Part shown: piece after piece, positions 1 to 9,286 of the stretch
Numbering within the stretch: the first letter of the stretch is position 1
Layout: every line of letters starts with the position of its first letter
Origin: an uncultured Duncaniella sp.
GTDB taxonomy: Bacteria > Bacteroidota > Bacteroidia > Bacteroidales > Muribaculaceae
DNA length: 64,000 nt
Direction of reading: 5' to 3'
Assembly (NCBI GenBank): GCA_910577255.1
Contig: CAJTMH010000003.1
Coordinates: 62,001-126,000 of the forward strand
Position numbers and translations under genes: made by a program
Notes under the pieces: generated by a model
The model's database searches: none
What the model saw: only the letters and a program-made list of their open reading frames with translations
What the model was told of the DNA's origin: nothing

Positions 1-1
1 T

Positions 2-310
2 TGGGTTGGGAATATTCCACCGTTGCTTTCGTTCCTGATTAATCTATATCTGCTTTCAAAATTTACGGATTTCCCTGGTTGGAAATACTTTGCAGATGTA
101 TTTTTGAAAAATATAGGATTAATTGTGGTCTCTGCGATTATTCCATATTTCATCCATCAGGCTATGGAGCCGGGATTGTTGCGTTTTCTTGTCGTATGCA
201 GTGTATCTGTGCTTTGCACATTCATGGTGATATGGATGTTTGGAATGAATGCGGCGACAAAAGAAATGGTAAAGGATAAGGTTCTGAGTAGATTAAGCCG
301 AATTAGATAG
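2..310 (+). CDS. Polysaccharide flippase (Wzx/MATE-like), C-terminal end
   Basis: The reading frame is open from the window edge, so the gene begins upstream; the visible 102 residues are its C-terminus. They contain three hydrophobic helices separated by short loops and a basic tail ending in KDKVLSRLSRIR. This pattern is typical of the last helices of lipid-linked oligosaccharide flippases in Bacteroidales capsule loci. The next gene starts 2 bases after the stop, so it belongs to the polysaccharide operon. The family is inferred from position, hydrophobicity and tail rather than from a diagnostic motif. Confidence 0.65.
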   Translation, partial: WVGNIPPLLSFLINLYLLSKFTDFPGWKYFADVFLKNIGLIVVSAIIPYFIHQAMEPGLLRFLVVCSVSVLCTFMVIWMFGMNAATKEMVKDKVLSRLSRIR

Positions 311-312
311 AT

Positions 313-1446
313 ATGAAAGGCGAGGAAATTTGTAAGCGGGAGCAGTGCACAGGCTGCATGGCTTGCTATAATATCTGTCCTAAGTCGTGCATCACTATGG
401 CAGAGGGCAAATTAGGGCAGATTCAGCCAGACGTGAATGAGTCAATATGTATAGACTGTGGACTTTGTAAAAAGGTCTGTCCCTCGGGTGAACAACAGAG
501 CCTTGTAAAGCCTTCAACGGTATATGCCGGATGGCATAAGGATCGAGAACAATATCTTTCAAGCACATCAGGAGGTGCAGCAGCTGCGTTCGCTCAACTC
601 ATAATCAGGCGGTCGGGAGTCGTGTATGGGTGTGAGAGTGACGAAAATCTGGTTGTTAAGCATGTCAGAGTCGAGGATGAAGATCAATTGTGCCGTCTGA
701 AAGGAAGTAAATATGTTCAAAGTAACATAGGGAATACATATCAGGCTGCAAAAAGAGACCTTATGGATGGCCGTGAGGTGTTGTTCATCGGCACGCCCTG
801 CCAGATAGCTGGATTAAAATCATATCTCAAAAAGGATTATGAGAAACTCTATTGCGTGGATTTAATCTGTCATGGGGTTCCCTCGCAATCGCTGCTTAGG
901 CAACATATTAAACATATAGTAGGGGATAGGGCCCGACGCGTTGTATTCAGGCATGGTAATGACACGGCTTTAAGAATATTTGATGTAAAGGGTGATATGA
1001 TTTATTACAGCAATGTCTGGCGCGAAAGATACAAGGATGTGTACTTCAATGCGTTTATGGATGGTTTCACCTATCGTGATAGTTGCTATGAGTGTAAATT
1101 TGCTCGTCCTGAACGAGGTTCGGATGTCACGGTAGGCGACTTTTGGGGACTGGGTGACGATATCCCGCATGATAATGTGAATGGCTGTTCGTGTATTTTA
1201 GTTAACACCACTAAAGGTCACAAATTGGTTGACGAGGCTCAACTTGAACTTTATGAAAGGACTTTGGATGAGGCTGTAAAGGGGAATGAGCAGCTCAGAC
1301 ACCCCAAATGGATGTCACGAAAAGCTAAAGTATTCAGGGCTCTTGTCCCGAAGATAGGCCTTAATGCTGCATATCGTCTTTGTGAATGTGATAATATTAT
1401 TAACACTCGTTTTGTCAAACCAATCAGACGTAGATTGAAGATATGA
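313..1446 (+). CDS. Ferredoxin-FrhB-like protein (coenzyme F420 hydrogenase beta-subunit family) of the polysaccharide locus
   Basis: Two [4Fe-4S] motifs lie at residues 12-22 (CTGCMACYNIC) and 46-56 (CIDCGLCKKVC). They are followed by the FrhB N- and C-terminal regions with GTPCQIAGLKSYL, CHGVPSQ and CYECKFARPERGSD...VGDFWG. Family members in anaerobes bind flavin and iron-sulfur clusters and reduce a bound substrate. In Bacteroidales capsule loci they recur beside pyruvyl-transferase-like genes, and their substrate is not established. The stop overlaps the start of the next gene by 4 bases (ATGA), which implies translational coupling. At 377 residues the protein is full length. Confidence 0.85.
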   Translation: MKGEEICKREQCTGCMACYNICPKSCITMAEGKLGQIQPDVNESICIDCGLCKKVCPSGEQQSLVKPSTVYAGWHKDREQYLSSTSGGAAAAFAQLIIRRSGVVYGCESDENLVVKHVRVEDEDQLCRLKGSKYVQSNIGNTYQAAKRDLMDGREVLFIGTPCQIAGLKSYLKKDYEKLYCVDLICHGVPSQSLLRQHIKHIVGDRARRVVFRHGNDTALRIFDVKGDMIYYSNVWRERYKDVYFNAFMDGFTYRDSCYECKFARPERGSDVTVGDFWGLGDDIPHDNVNGCSCILVNTTKGHKLVDEAQLELYERTLDEAVKGNEQLRHPKWMSRKAKVFRALVPKIGLNAAYRLCECDNIINTRFVKPIRRRLKI

Positions 1447-2540
1447 GAGCCGGGATATTGACTTTTCATGCGTCGCATAACTATGGGTCTATGCTTCAGG
1501 CTTTTGCTCTGCAAAAGACGCTGAAGAAATTAGACGTTGACAGTACGGTGATTAATTTTCGCTCGGATATCCAAAAATCTCTTATCCAACCACCGATCAG
1601 TTGGAGGCATCCCAAGCATGCGTTATGCATGTCTTTACGTCATCCCCGAAAAATCTCAGGATTATTGCGAAAGTTTGCCAGGTTTGAAAAATTTTTGTCG
1701 CATGATTTATCGGTGTCGAAGGAGTTGAGACGCAGTGAAGAGGTAGAGCAGCATGTCAACCGTGCTAATTATGATGTGATTCTCACTGGAAGTGACCAGA
1801 TTTGGAATCCGGAATGTTGGGATTTCGATATGGTATATCTCTTGGCATTCGGATATGAAGGGAAGCGTGTGGCTTATGCTCCATCATTAGGGTCTCATCC
1901 TGAAGCTATAGAGCAGGGGCAGCTTGAAAAAATTAAGAGCGCGCTTTTGGATTATGACGCATTGTCGACAAGAGAGGCAAGGGGAAGCCGATTCTTAGAG
2001 TCGCACATCGGCAGGAAAGTATCGGTGGTATTGGATCCAACACTTTTACTTGACCGTACGGATTATTTACCGTTGCTTAATCCGGTGCCAAAAATCTCGG
2101 AGCCATACATTTTTTATTATACGCCAAGGGAGGAAAAAGGCACTTTTAAAGCAGCGTTGCATCTTGCAAAAATGCTGAGGATGAAAATAGTTGTAACACA
2201 ATCGGACCCTGAATATCAGGAAGAGGGTGTGATACATATTTTGGATTGTGGACCTCGCGAATTTTTAAGCGTGATTGATCAGGCTGCATATTGTATCGGT
2301 AATTCGTTTCATCTCCTGGCATTTTCGATATTGTTCGGTAAGGAATTTGTCATGCTTTCGCGGGAGAAAGACAGCCGGATGATGAATATCCTTGAGCCGT
2401 TGGGGCTCGCATGCCGGATTGTCAATCCGGATGATGAGTTTGACCTTCCCGGACAAATAGATTATCAACAAGTCAACGAGAGTTTAATTAACTTGCGTGA
2501 GAATTCCATAGAGTATCTCAAACATTCATTATTTGATTAA
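1443..2540 (+). CDS. Polysaccharide pyruvyl transferase family protein
   Basis: The 365-residue protein begins with ILTFHASHNYGSMLQAFALQ, the N-terminal signature of the family, and carries TGSDQIWNP near residue 115 and NSFHLLAFSILFG in the C-terminal half. Family members move pyruvate from phosphoenolpyruvate onto a sugar of a surface glycan, although many capsule-locus members are not characterised. It is translationally coupled to the preceding iron-sulfur protein by a 4-base overlap. That pairing suggests the two act together on one sugar modification (inference). Confidence 0.85.
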   Translation: MRAGILTFHASHNYGSMLQAFALQKTLKKLDVDSTVINFRSDIQKSLIQPPISWRHPKHALCMSLRHPRKISGLLRKFARFEKFLSHDLSVSKELRRSEEVEQHVNRANYDVILTGSDQIWNPECWDFDMVYLLAFGYEGKRVAYAPSLGSHPEAIEQGQLEKIKSALLDYDALSTREARGSRFLESHIGRKVSVVLDPTLLLDRTDYLPLLNPVPKISEPYIFYYTPREEKGTFKAALHLAKMLRMKIVVTQSDPEYQEEGVIHILDCGPREFLSVIDQAAYCIGNSFHLLAFSILFGKEFVMLSREKDSRMMNILEPLGLACRIVNPDDEFDLPGQIDYQQVNESLINLRENSIEYLKHSLFD

Positions 2541-2559
2541 ATACTTCAATAGCAAATAG

Positions 2560-3720
2560 ATGAAAGTCCTCTTTATTTCCACATCAGCAAGCTCTGATGA
2601 CCGTCTTGCATGGTCAGGAACGGTCTATCAGGCCTTTAAGGGACTCGAACGTGCTGGGTTTGAGGTGGATTACCTGTCGGCTATACGTGATTCCAAGCCA
2701 ACCCTTATTGATAAATTGTTATTCACATATTGGAAAAATGTTCCGGCGAAGTTTGGGAAGCAGTTACGGATGGATGAGACGCTGTATACCGTAAAAGTTT
2801 TTAAGCAAACATTGCGCCAGTTTGATTATTCTCCTTACGATATAATCTTTGTGCCGACTCACTTAGCTATTGTGAATGCTCTACCCGCTGACATTAAAGC
2901 AAAAGTAGTTCATCTGGTGGATGCGACGGTGGATTCCCTCATGGGTTACTATACGGAATTTTCCAATCTATGGTTTCATAATTGCTGGGAAGCTCATCTG
3001 CTCGGTAAGCGGGCTTTCCTGCGTTCCGACATGCTGATAGCCTCAAGTGATTGGTGCAAGACCAATGCGATAGCACAGTATGGAGTCTCACCGGATAAGG
3101 TTAATGTCGTTGAATTTGGAGCTAATATTGATATTGATGATGTCCCGGTGCTTGATAAGCATTTTGACTCTTCAAAGCCGTTACGCATTTATTGGAGTGG
3201 CGTGAATTGGGTGCGTAAGGGTGGCGATGTTGCGTTGGAATGTTGCAAGAGCCTTATTGACCGGGGGGTAAATGTAGAGTTTCATATCACTGGTATGAGG
3301 TCATTGCCCGATGATATAACATCTCTTCCTTGGGTACATAATTATGGCTTTTTGAATAAGAACAATCCCGCGGAATATCGGACACTGATAGAAATAATGA
3401 AGACGCAGGATATTTTCTTGTTCCCAAGCAAAGCTGAGTGCTCGAGTATTGCTTTGTGTGAAGCAAATGCATTCGGACTTCCTTGCTTTGTCTATGATAC
3501 CGGGGGCACAGGAAATTACGTGGCGAACGGTAAGAATGGATATATGTTACCGCTGACCGCTGGCGGTGTTGCATTTGCTGATAAAATCATGGAATGTGTT
3601 GATTCCGATTTGCTGGATTCACTCAGTGTTAATGCGAAGCGTAAATATCAGACAGATTTGAATTGGAATGTATGGAGTGAGAAAGTCAAAAAAATACTGA
3701 CGACTTTGATCAAAAATTAA
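2560..3720 (+). CDS. Glycosyltransferase family 4 protein
   Basis: This 386-residue GT-B protein has the C-terminal donor-binding half with WVRKGGDVALECC near residue 215, then PSKAECSSIALCEANAFGLP near 290, which holds the E-x7-E region of GT4 enzymes, and a following YDTGGTGNYV loop. It would transfer a nucleotide-activated sugar to the growing lipid-linked repeat unit at the cytoplasmic membrane. It starts 19 bases after the pyruvyl-transferase stop and lies in the same operon. Donor and acceptor sugars cannot be read from the sequence. Confidence 0.88.
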   Translation: MKVLFISTSASSDDRLAWSGTVYQAFKGLERAGFEVDYLSAIRDSKPTLIDKLLFTYWKNVPAKFGKQLRMDETLYTVKVFKQTLRQFDYSPYDIIFVPTHLAIVNALPADIKAKVVHLVDATVDSLMGYYTEFSNLWFHNCWEAHLLGKRAFLRSDMLIASSDWCKTNAIAQYGVSPDKVNVVEFGANIDIDDVPVLDKHFDSSKPLRIYWSGVNWVRKGGDVALECCKSLIDRGVNVEFHITGMRSLPDDITSLPWVHNYGFLNKNNPAEYRTLIEIMKTQDIFLFPSKAECSSIALCEANAFGLPCFVYDTGGTGNYVANGKNGYMLPLTAGGVAFADKIMECVDSDLLDSLSVNAKRKYQTDLNWNVWSEKVKKILTTLIKN

Positions 3721-3810
3721 GCATGCCTTAAATCTTAAGAATAGTTAATTAAGATGTCGGCTATTGATTTGACTAACCATTAATTGTGAAACACAAATCT
3801 TATTGTTTTG

Positions 3811-4854
3811 ATGGCTAATTCCGTAATGAAACCCGCTGCTCCAAATTTGCCACGGCTTAATAATATTGTGGTATTAAGATCTTTCGCCATTATAGCAGTG
3901 GTGCTGTATCATTGTTATTGTCCATGGATGTCAGAATGGAACTGGTTTGAGTGTAAATGTAGACCGATATACTCATTTATTCTTGAAGTCATGTTTGTTG
4001 GCCGTATGCCCTTGTTCGTGTTTGTCTCGGGTTATCTATTCTCTCATTTGGTTATAGATAGAGGCAAGTACACGTCTTTTTTAGGCTTTGTAAATAATAA
4101 ATTTCAACGGTTACTTATCCCCTGCTTAGTATTTACAGGGCTGATGTGCCTATGCCTTCAAGAGAATTATTTTGAAGCTGTGGTTGGATATGGATATCAT
4201 CTATGGTTCCTTAAAATGTTGTTCTGGTGTTTCATGACAGCATGGCTTCTCAATCGGTTCGTGAAATCAAAACTTGGCCGAATAGCGGCATTTGTACTTT
4301 CATTGGGATTGATGGGATTTCATGGAATCACTATCCTCGGATTAGGACAATATTACAAGTATTTTTCATTTTTCTATGGTGGTTATTTATTCTATGCATA
4401 TCGAGAAAGTCTGTCGTTCATCTTTAAACGTTGGTTCATATATTTTATCAGTCTGACATACGCAGGGCTTTTACTTGTGGTGTTGGCACGGTATATTTGT
4501 GCTGAAGAAACCGATGGCATGATACATGGGGACAGGATTGTTGCATTTGCACGATATTTACTGCGTCCGGTCACGATAATATTGGCACTTATATTGGTTG
4601 ATCTATATCTGAAAACCAAAGATGAGATATCAATTATCTTTACAAAATTAAACAGTATCAGCTATGGAATATATCTATTCCATATGTTGATATTGCAGAG
4701 TCTGCACAAATATTGTTTTTCAGAAGTTGCAGAGTTTGCCAACTCACATTATATTTTTACCCCCCCTATGCTATTTATCTTAGTGACAGGACTTTCCGTT
4801 GCTATTTGTACCGTGCTTAAACGTTATAGTTGGAGTAAATGGCTTATAGGATGA
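3811..4854 (+). CDS. Membrane acyltransferase (acyltransferase 3 family)
   Basis: The protein of 347 residues has about ten hydrophobic helices. Near the N-terminus it carries LRSFAIIAVVLYHCYC, with the histidine typical of acyltransferase-3 proteins, and FVFVSGYLFSHL. These proteins transfer acetyl groups across the membrane onto sugars. I chose the ATG at 3811 because the codon directly before it is only a TTG. A 90-base gap before this gene is the first real spacing in the locus and could hold an internal promoter. Its likely job is O-acetylation of the polysaccharide. Confidence 0.82.
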   Translation: MANSVMKPAAPNLPRLNNIVVLRSFAIIAVVLYHCYCPWMSEWNWFECKCRPIYSFILEVMFVGRMPLFVFVSGYLFSHLVIDRGKYTSFLGFVNNKFQRLLIPCLVFTGLMCLCLQENYFEAVVGYGYHLWFLKMLFWCFMTAWLLNRFVKSKLGRIAAFVLSLGLMGFHGITILGLGQYYKYFSFFYGGYLFYAYRESLSFIFKRWFIYFISLTYAGLLLVVLARYICAEETDGMIHGDRIVAFARYLLRPVTIILALILVDLYLKTKDEISIIFTKLNSISYGIYLFHMLILQSLHKYCFSEVAEFANSHYIFTPPMLFILVTGLSVAICTVLKRYSWSKWLIG

Positions 4855-4875
4855 TATTTTGAAAAATAATTTTAT

Positions 4876-5709
4876 ATGAGATATATCGCAATTGCAGGTG
4901 GGCTTGGAAACCAAATGTTTCAATATGCATATTATTTGTTTTTGAGAACAAAATTTCCGGATGTCAAGATGTTTTTCCCGACAAATGAATGGGAGCATTC
5001 CGGCGGTTTTGAATTGGGGCGAGTATTCAAGATCAGCCATAAGCCATCTCTGTGGGAAAAGTTGTATCACATTGGATTTCCCTTTACTCGACTTTTTCAT
5101 GCATTACATGAAAAATATAGTGGTACGAACTTCAAAATCAATGCATTAGATTTTACCCCCCCACAGAATTGCAAGTATTTTTACGGTACCTGGCAAAGTG
5201 AAAAATATTTATATTCACACGATATAATCAGGAACGCATTTAAATTTAGCACGGAGCTTCTTTCTGATGAGACAAGACGAATTGGGGAAATTATAAAAGG
5301 GCGAACGACAGTGTCTGTGCATATAAGGAGGGGGGACTATCTTTCAGCTTCGTTTGCAAATGGCTTTGGAAATTGTTGTCCGTTGGATTATTATCAGCGA
5401 GCCATAGCGATGATTTCAAAAACGGTCGATAAACCTTTGTTCGTGTTTTTCTCTGATGATATGGAATGGGTGAAAGAGAATTTTGCCGGTGAAGATTGCC
5501 TCTTCGTCTCACATAACAAGGGTGTTGATTCCTGGCAAGATATGTATCTTATGAGCTTGTGTAATCATAACATAATTGCAAATTCAACATTTTCATGGTG
5601 GGGAGCGTGGCTTAACCATCATGAGGATAAGATGGTGATAGCTCCTAAAAAATGGTGGAGTACCATTGAAAATGATGATGTAGTTCCTGAAACCTGGATG
5701 AGAATATAG
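4876..5709 (+). CDS. Alpha-1,2-fucosyltransferase, GT11 family (first copy)
   Basis: At 277 residues this is a full-length GT11 enzyme. It has GGLGNQMFQYAYYLFLR at the N-terminus, HIRRGDYL near residue 142 (the donor-binding HxRRxD motif), FSDDMEWV, and the late motif NSTFSWWGAWL. The family transfers fucose from GDP-fucose in alpha-1,2 linkage. No GDP-fucose synthesis genes are in the window, so donor supply must come from elsewhere. A second, diverged GT11 gene lies at 13603, so the repeat unit probably carries two fucose-type residues (inference). Confidence 0.92.
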   Translation: MRYIAIAGGLGNQMFQYAYYLFLRTKFPDVKMFFPTNEWEHSGGFELGRVFKISHKPSLWEKLYHIGFPFTRLFHALHEKYSGTNFKINALDFTPPQNCKYFYGTWQSEKYLYSHDIIRNAFKFSTELLSDETRRIGEIIKGRTTVSVHIRRGDYLSASFANGFGNCCPLDYYQRAIAMISKTVDKPLFVFFSDDMEWVKENFAGEDCLFVSHNKGVDSWQDMYLMSLCNHNIIANSTFSWWGAWLNHHEDKMVIAPKKWWSTIENDDVVPETWMRI

Positions 5710-5712
5710 GAT

Positions 5713-6645
5713 ATGAATCCTGCTATTTCCATAGTAATGCCGGTCTATAATGCTGAGAAGACCGTAAGAACAATGTTGGACTCGATAATCGCCCAGACGT
5801 TTACGGATTGGGAACTGATTGTGGTGGATGATGGATCGACTGACAATAGTGGTGCCATTCTGGACAACTATGCCGTCAAAGAGCCAAGAATAAGGGTCTT
5901 GCATAAGCAAAACGGAGGTGTGGCCATGGCTCGGCAGGATGGCGTGAGTGTATCTACTGGGAAATATGTTATCCATGCGGATGCAGATGACTGGATGGAG
6001 TCTGATATGCTTAAGGATATGTGGAATGTCGCAGTCAATGAAAATGCAGATATTGTAATCTGTGACTTTTATACGGATATTCCAGGGAAGGACAGTATGT
6101 TATCCCGGCAGCAGCCATCGTCGCTCACTCCTATGGAAGTGTTATATGACCTCTACACTAAAAAGTTGTTTGGCGCGCTTTGGCATAAGCTTATAAAACG
6201 ATCCGTCTATGACAAGGCGTTAGCCAGATTCTATAGAGGGATAAATTATTGTGAGGATTTGCTTTTATTGACTCAGATTCTGACCGCTACGACACCGGAA
6301 ATTGCCTATCTTCCGAAAGCACACTATCATTATGTGCTTGGTGATGAGTCATTGACCCGGCGAGTGTCTCTACAAGGATTAGAATCGATGAGGCGGTTTC
6401 ATGAAAAAGCCAAAGAGCTTCTTCCCCATCAGGAAAGATTCGGGTTGCTTAAGGAGTTGTTTTTGAAAAATGAGTTCAGCGTTTACTTCATGAATTACCT
6501 TTATGCGGATAAAAAAGAACTTTTGGATTCGTATAGGAAGGTTAAAAATGTGGTACGCAAGCATAGTGGCCTTAGATGGAAACTGGGTTATGGTTGCATC
6601 GAATTAGGTTTCGTGGGTTTGGCTCATAAATTAATTAAATTTTAA
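5713..6645 (+). CDS. Glycosyltransferase family 2 protein
   Basis: The 310-residue protein opens with the GT2 pattern ISIVMPVYNAEKTVRTML, then LIVVDDGSTDNSG and the metal-binding stretch HADADDWME near residue 92. The C-terminal 200 residues carry no membrane span, so this is a soluble or peripheral GT-A enzyme. It starts 3 bases after the fucosyltransferase stop and ends 1 base before the next start, so it is tightly packed within the operon. Sugar specificity is not readable. Confidence 0.9.
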   Translation: MNPAISIVMPVYNAEKTVRTMLDSIIAQTFTDWELIVVDDGSTDNSGAILDNYAVKEPRIRVLHKQNGGVAMARQDGVSVSTGKYVIHADADDWMESDMLKDMWNVAVNENADIVICDFYTDIPGKDSMLSRQQPSSLTPMEVLYDLYTKKLFGALWHKLIKRSVYDKALARFYRGINYCEDLLLLTQILTATTPEIAYLPKAHYHYVLGDESLTRRVSLQGLESMRRFHEKAKELLPHQERFGLLKELFLKNEFSVYFMNYLYADKKELLDSYRKVKNVVRKHSGLRWKLGYGCIELGFVGLAHKLIKF

Positions 6646-6646
6646 C

Positions 6647-7204
6647 ATGATCACTACCAGAGAGGAACTTAACCGTTATTTACGTCTGGATAAGAAGGTG
6701 TATGGAATAACCAAAAGGTTCCCATCGTTATACGGTGATTTGCATTGGAAATTCCTTATATCTTTGCGGCATGAGGAATATCATTCTTCTCAATCAGGGT
6801 TCGGTCATAGATTGTTGAAAAAATTCTGGGCGATGCTTCATTCCCATTATGGTGTGAAACTTGGATGGGATATTCCAATCAACACATTCGGGCCGGGATT
6901 GAAAATCAATCATTATGGGTTGATTGTGGTGAACGGAAATGCCAGGATTGGAGCTTTCTGTGATATACACCAGGGAGTGAATATCGGGCAGCATGGTGCT
7001 GACCAACATGATGTGCCGACAATTGGAGATAACGTATGGATCGGTCCCGGTGCGAAAATTTTCGGCCGGATTACAATAGCGTCGCGTTGTGCCATAGGTG
7101 CGAATGCTGTGGTTAATAGAAGTTTTACAGACGAGGATATCTCTATTGCAGGTATCCCGGCAAAGAAAGTTGGAGATAAAGGTAACCCCTATATAAAGGA
7201 ATGA
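6647..7204 (+). CDS. Serine-acetyltransferase-like hexapeptide acetyltransferase
   Basis: The 185-residue protein has an alpha-helical N-terminal half, then left-handed beta-helix hexapeptide repeats from about residue 88 (LIVVNGNARIGAFCDIHQG...IGDNVWIGPGAKIFGRITI). It ends with the SIAGIPAKKVG cap. This is the CysE-like subgroup that occurs widely in capsule loci, where it probably acetylates a sugar using acetyl-CoA rather than serine. The next gene overlaps its stop by 4 bases (ATGA). Confidence 0.85.
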   Translation: MITTREELNRYLRLDKKVYGITKRFPSLYGDLHWKFLISLRHEEYHSSQSGFGHRLLKKFWAMLHSHYGVKLGWDIPINTFGPGLKINHYGLIVVNGNARIGAFCDIHQGVNIGQHGADQHDVPTIGDNVWIGPGAKIFGRITIASRCAIGANAVVNRSFTDEDISIAGIPAKKVGDKGNPYIKE

Positions 7205-7911
7205 TCCCTAAAATCATACATTATTGCTGGTTTGGCAAGAAACCTCTCACTGATGAGGTGAAAGCTTATATTGAAACATGGAAGCGACATTTCCCTGATT
7301 TTGAAATCAAGCGATGGGATGAAAGCAACTTTGATGTCAATGCTATGCCTTATACACGTCAGGCCTATTTTGCTAAAAGATTTGCCTTTGTCAGTGATGT
7401 GGCGCGTCTTGCCGCATTGTATAGTGACGGAGGAATATATCTGGATACGGATATACTGATAAAAAAGAGATTTCCTGACGAGTGGTTCCGGTTAGATGGA
7501 TTCGGCAGTTTTGAGCATGATAAATATGTCCAGACCGGAGTCATCGCATCAGCTCCCGGCCATCCGATTATCAAAGAGTTCTTGGACTCCTATGTGTCTC
7601 GAAAGTTCTTTAAGGGCTTCCATTATGATATTGTCACAAATGTTGCTTATTTTACTAAGATAATGGAGGACCGTGGATTTGTTATGAACAACAAGTCACA
7701 GATTATAGATGGCTTCCGGATATTTCCCCAGCAACTATTATGTGCCAATGACTGGGTAAAAGGCCGCTACGACGATGATACGACTTTTGCAGTTCATGAC
7801 TTCCAAGGGGCATGGGGGAAGGATGCCTTGAAGTCTATGCTCAAGTTCAAATTTGCTGCTTTCATGACAATTATGAGATGGCATCTGCGTCCTGTTCAGA
7901 AGGATAAATAG
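7201..7911 (+). CDS. GT32-like glycosyltransferase with DXD motif
   Basis: The start MIPKIIHYCWFGKKPL and the motif YSDGGIYLDTDI near residue 80 are typical of capsular glycosyltransferases related to yeast OCH1 (DXD sugar-binding family). A further feature is VHDFQGAWG near the C-terminus. The protein is 236 residues long, soluble, and translationally coupled to the acetyltransferase before it. The donor is unknown, though relatives use hexoses. Confidence 0.88.
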   Translation: MIPKIIHYCWFGKKPLTDEVKAYIETWKRHFPDFEIKRWDESNFDVNAMPYTRQAYFAKRFAFVSDVARLAALYSDGGIYLDTDILIKKRFPDEWFRLDGFGSFEHDKYVQTGVIASAPGHPIIKEFLDSYVSRKFFKGFHYDIVTNVAYFTKIMEDRGFVMNNKSQIIDGFRIFPQQLLCANDWVKGRYDDDTTFAVHDFQGAWGKDALKSMLKFKFAAFMTIMRWHLRPVQKDK

Positions 7912-7931
7912 GACGGTTTTTATGGTGATAT

Positions 7932-8516
7932 ATGGCCAGTAATGCTATGAATACAATTATCAGATTAAAAGCGTTATTTTTATATCCAGTAATCTGGTTA
8001 TATTATCTTTGTGTTTCCGGTAAAATCAAGGAATCTATACAATTAGATTTTAAGCGGTGGTGTGAATGGCAACAAATGTCATATAATATGGCATCATTTG
8101 CTATTCTGTTCGCTAAACTAAGGGAATTCAGGACAGTGGTTTACAAGAGATTAGGATGGCGGAAAGTCTTTGTCATCTGTATCTGGCCTCCGCAGGATCA
8201 TTGCTGTATCGCTTGTTCTGATGTCGGCCCGGGCCTTATTATTCAGCATGGATACAGCACAGTGGTTGTTGCCGAAAAAATAGGCGCAAACTTCCATGTC
8301 AACCAATGTGTCAATGTCGTATGGAATCAGGATCAGAGATGTAAGATCGGGAATAATGTTACAATTTGTGCTGCTGCGACGGTGGTGGGAGGAGTCACTA
8401 TCGGAGATAATGTTGTTGTTGGGGCCGGGGCAGTTGTTGTGAAAGATGTGCCCGCTAATTGCATAGTGGTAGGCAATCCGATGCGAATAATCGCGAAGAA
8501 ACAATCAGCACAATAA
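7932..8516 (+). CDS. CysE-like hexapeptide acetyltransferase (second copy)
   Basis: This protein of 194 residues has a hydrophobic N-terminal segment (LKALFLYPVIWLYYLCVSG) followed by an all-helical part. A hexapeptide beta-helix begins near residue 105 (LIIQHGYSTVVVAEKIG...VTIGDNVVVGAGAVVVKDV) and closes with VVGNPMRII. It resembles the gene at 6647 in architecture but not closely in sequence, so it probably acetylates a different sugar. An earlier ATG at 7922 is in another frame and closes at once. Confidence 0.83.
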   Translation: MASNAMNTIIRLKALFLYPVIWLYYLCVSGKIKESIQLDFKRWCEWQQMSYNMASFAILFAKLREFRTVVYKRLGWRKVFVICIWPPQDHCCIACSDVGPGLIIQHGYSTVVVAEKIGANFHVNQCVNVVWNQDQRCKIGNNVTICAAATVVGGVTIGDNVVVGAGAVVVKDVPANCIVVGNPMRIIAKKQSAQ

Positions 8517-8581
8517 AGAATAAGATATTGATATCTTCATGACTGGTTGGGGACATGGTGATATTTTGAAAACAAATTCGA

Positions 8582-9280
8582 ATGATAAAGAGAATCATAA
8601 GTAAGATAAAGGAAATGTATCGGCTCCGGTCATCGGAGAGTTATATAGATTACTTGCGTAAACGAGGCATTGAGATAGGGAGTGGGACTTATATTCAATC
8701 TCCAAAAACTACGGACATTGATGATACCAGGCCATCCTTAGTGTCAATCGGTAAGAATTGTTTTATTAATAAATATTTTGAAATTCATACACATGACTGG
8801 GTTTCACATGTGTTTCTGCATTCCGGTCGTGATATGATTAATAGCAGCGGCCGTGTTACAATAGGTGACAATGTCGCTTTTGGCCGTCATGTGATGGTTC
8901 TTAAAGGAGTGACTATCGGTGATAACTGTTTTATTGGTGCAGGTAGCATTGTCTCGAAGGATATACCTGCCAACAGTGTTGCCGTGGGTGCTCCGGCGAG
9001 GGTGGTCATGTCACTTGATGAATACTACGATAAGCGGATGCGCGTATCAGAGTCGGAGGCATTTGACTACGCGAGAAGCATAACGGAACGTTTCAACCGG
9101 AGGCCAACTCCAAGTGATTTTTGGGAGGAATTTCCGTTATTTGTCAATGGTAAGGATGTTGAACATTATCCTGAAATCCCGATAAAGCGACAGTTAGGCC
9201 CCATGTACGCGCATTACGTCGAGAACCATAAAGCTAAATATAAAAGTTTTGAAGAGTTCCTTAAAGCAGCAAATATATAA
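8582..9280 (+). CDS. Acetyltransferase with left-handed beta-helix (LbH) fold and C-terminal extension
   Basis: At 232 residues, the middle holds hexapeptide repeats (VTIGDNVAFGRHVMVLKGVTIG...VSKDIPANSVAVGAPARVV) as in maltose/galactoside-type acetyltransferases. About 75 further residues follow the usual cap, including a tyrosine- and charge-rich tail ending in KSFEEFLKAANI. That extension is not part of the common fold and may bind the partner glycan or mediate oligomerisation. It lies 65 bases after the previous gene and 6 bases before the polymerase. Confidence 0.83.
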   Translation: MIKRIISKIKEMYRLRSSESYIDYLRKRGIEIGSGTYIQSPKTTDIDDTRPSLVSIGKNCFINKYFEIHTHDWVSHVFLHSGRDMINSSGRVTIGDNVAFGRHVMVLKGVTIGDNCFIGAGSIVSKDIPANSVAVGAPARVVMSLDEYYDKRMRVSESEAFDYARSITERFNRRPTPSDFWEEFPLFVNGKDVEHYPEIPIKRQLGPMYAHYVENHKAKYKSFEEFLKAANI

Positions 9281-9286
9281 TAGATA

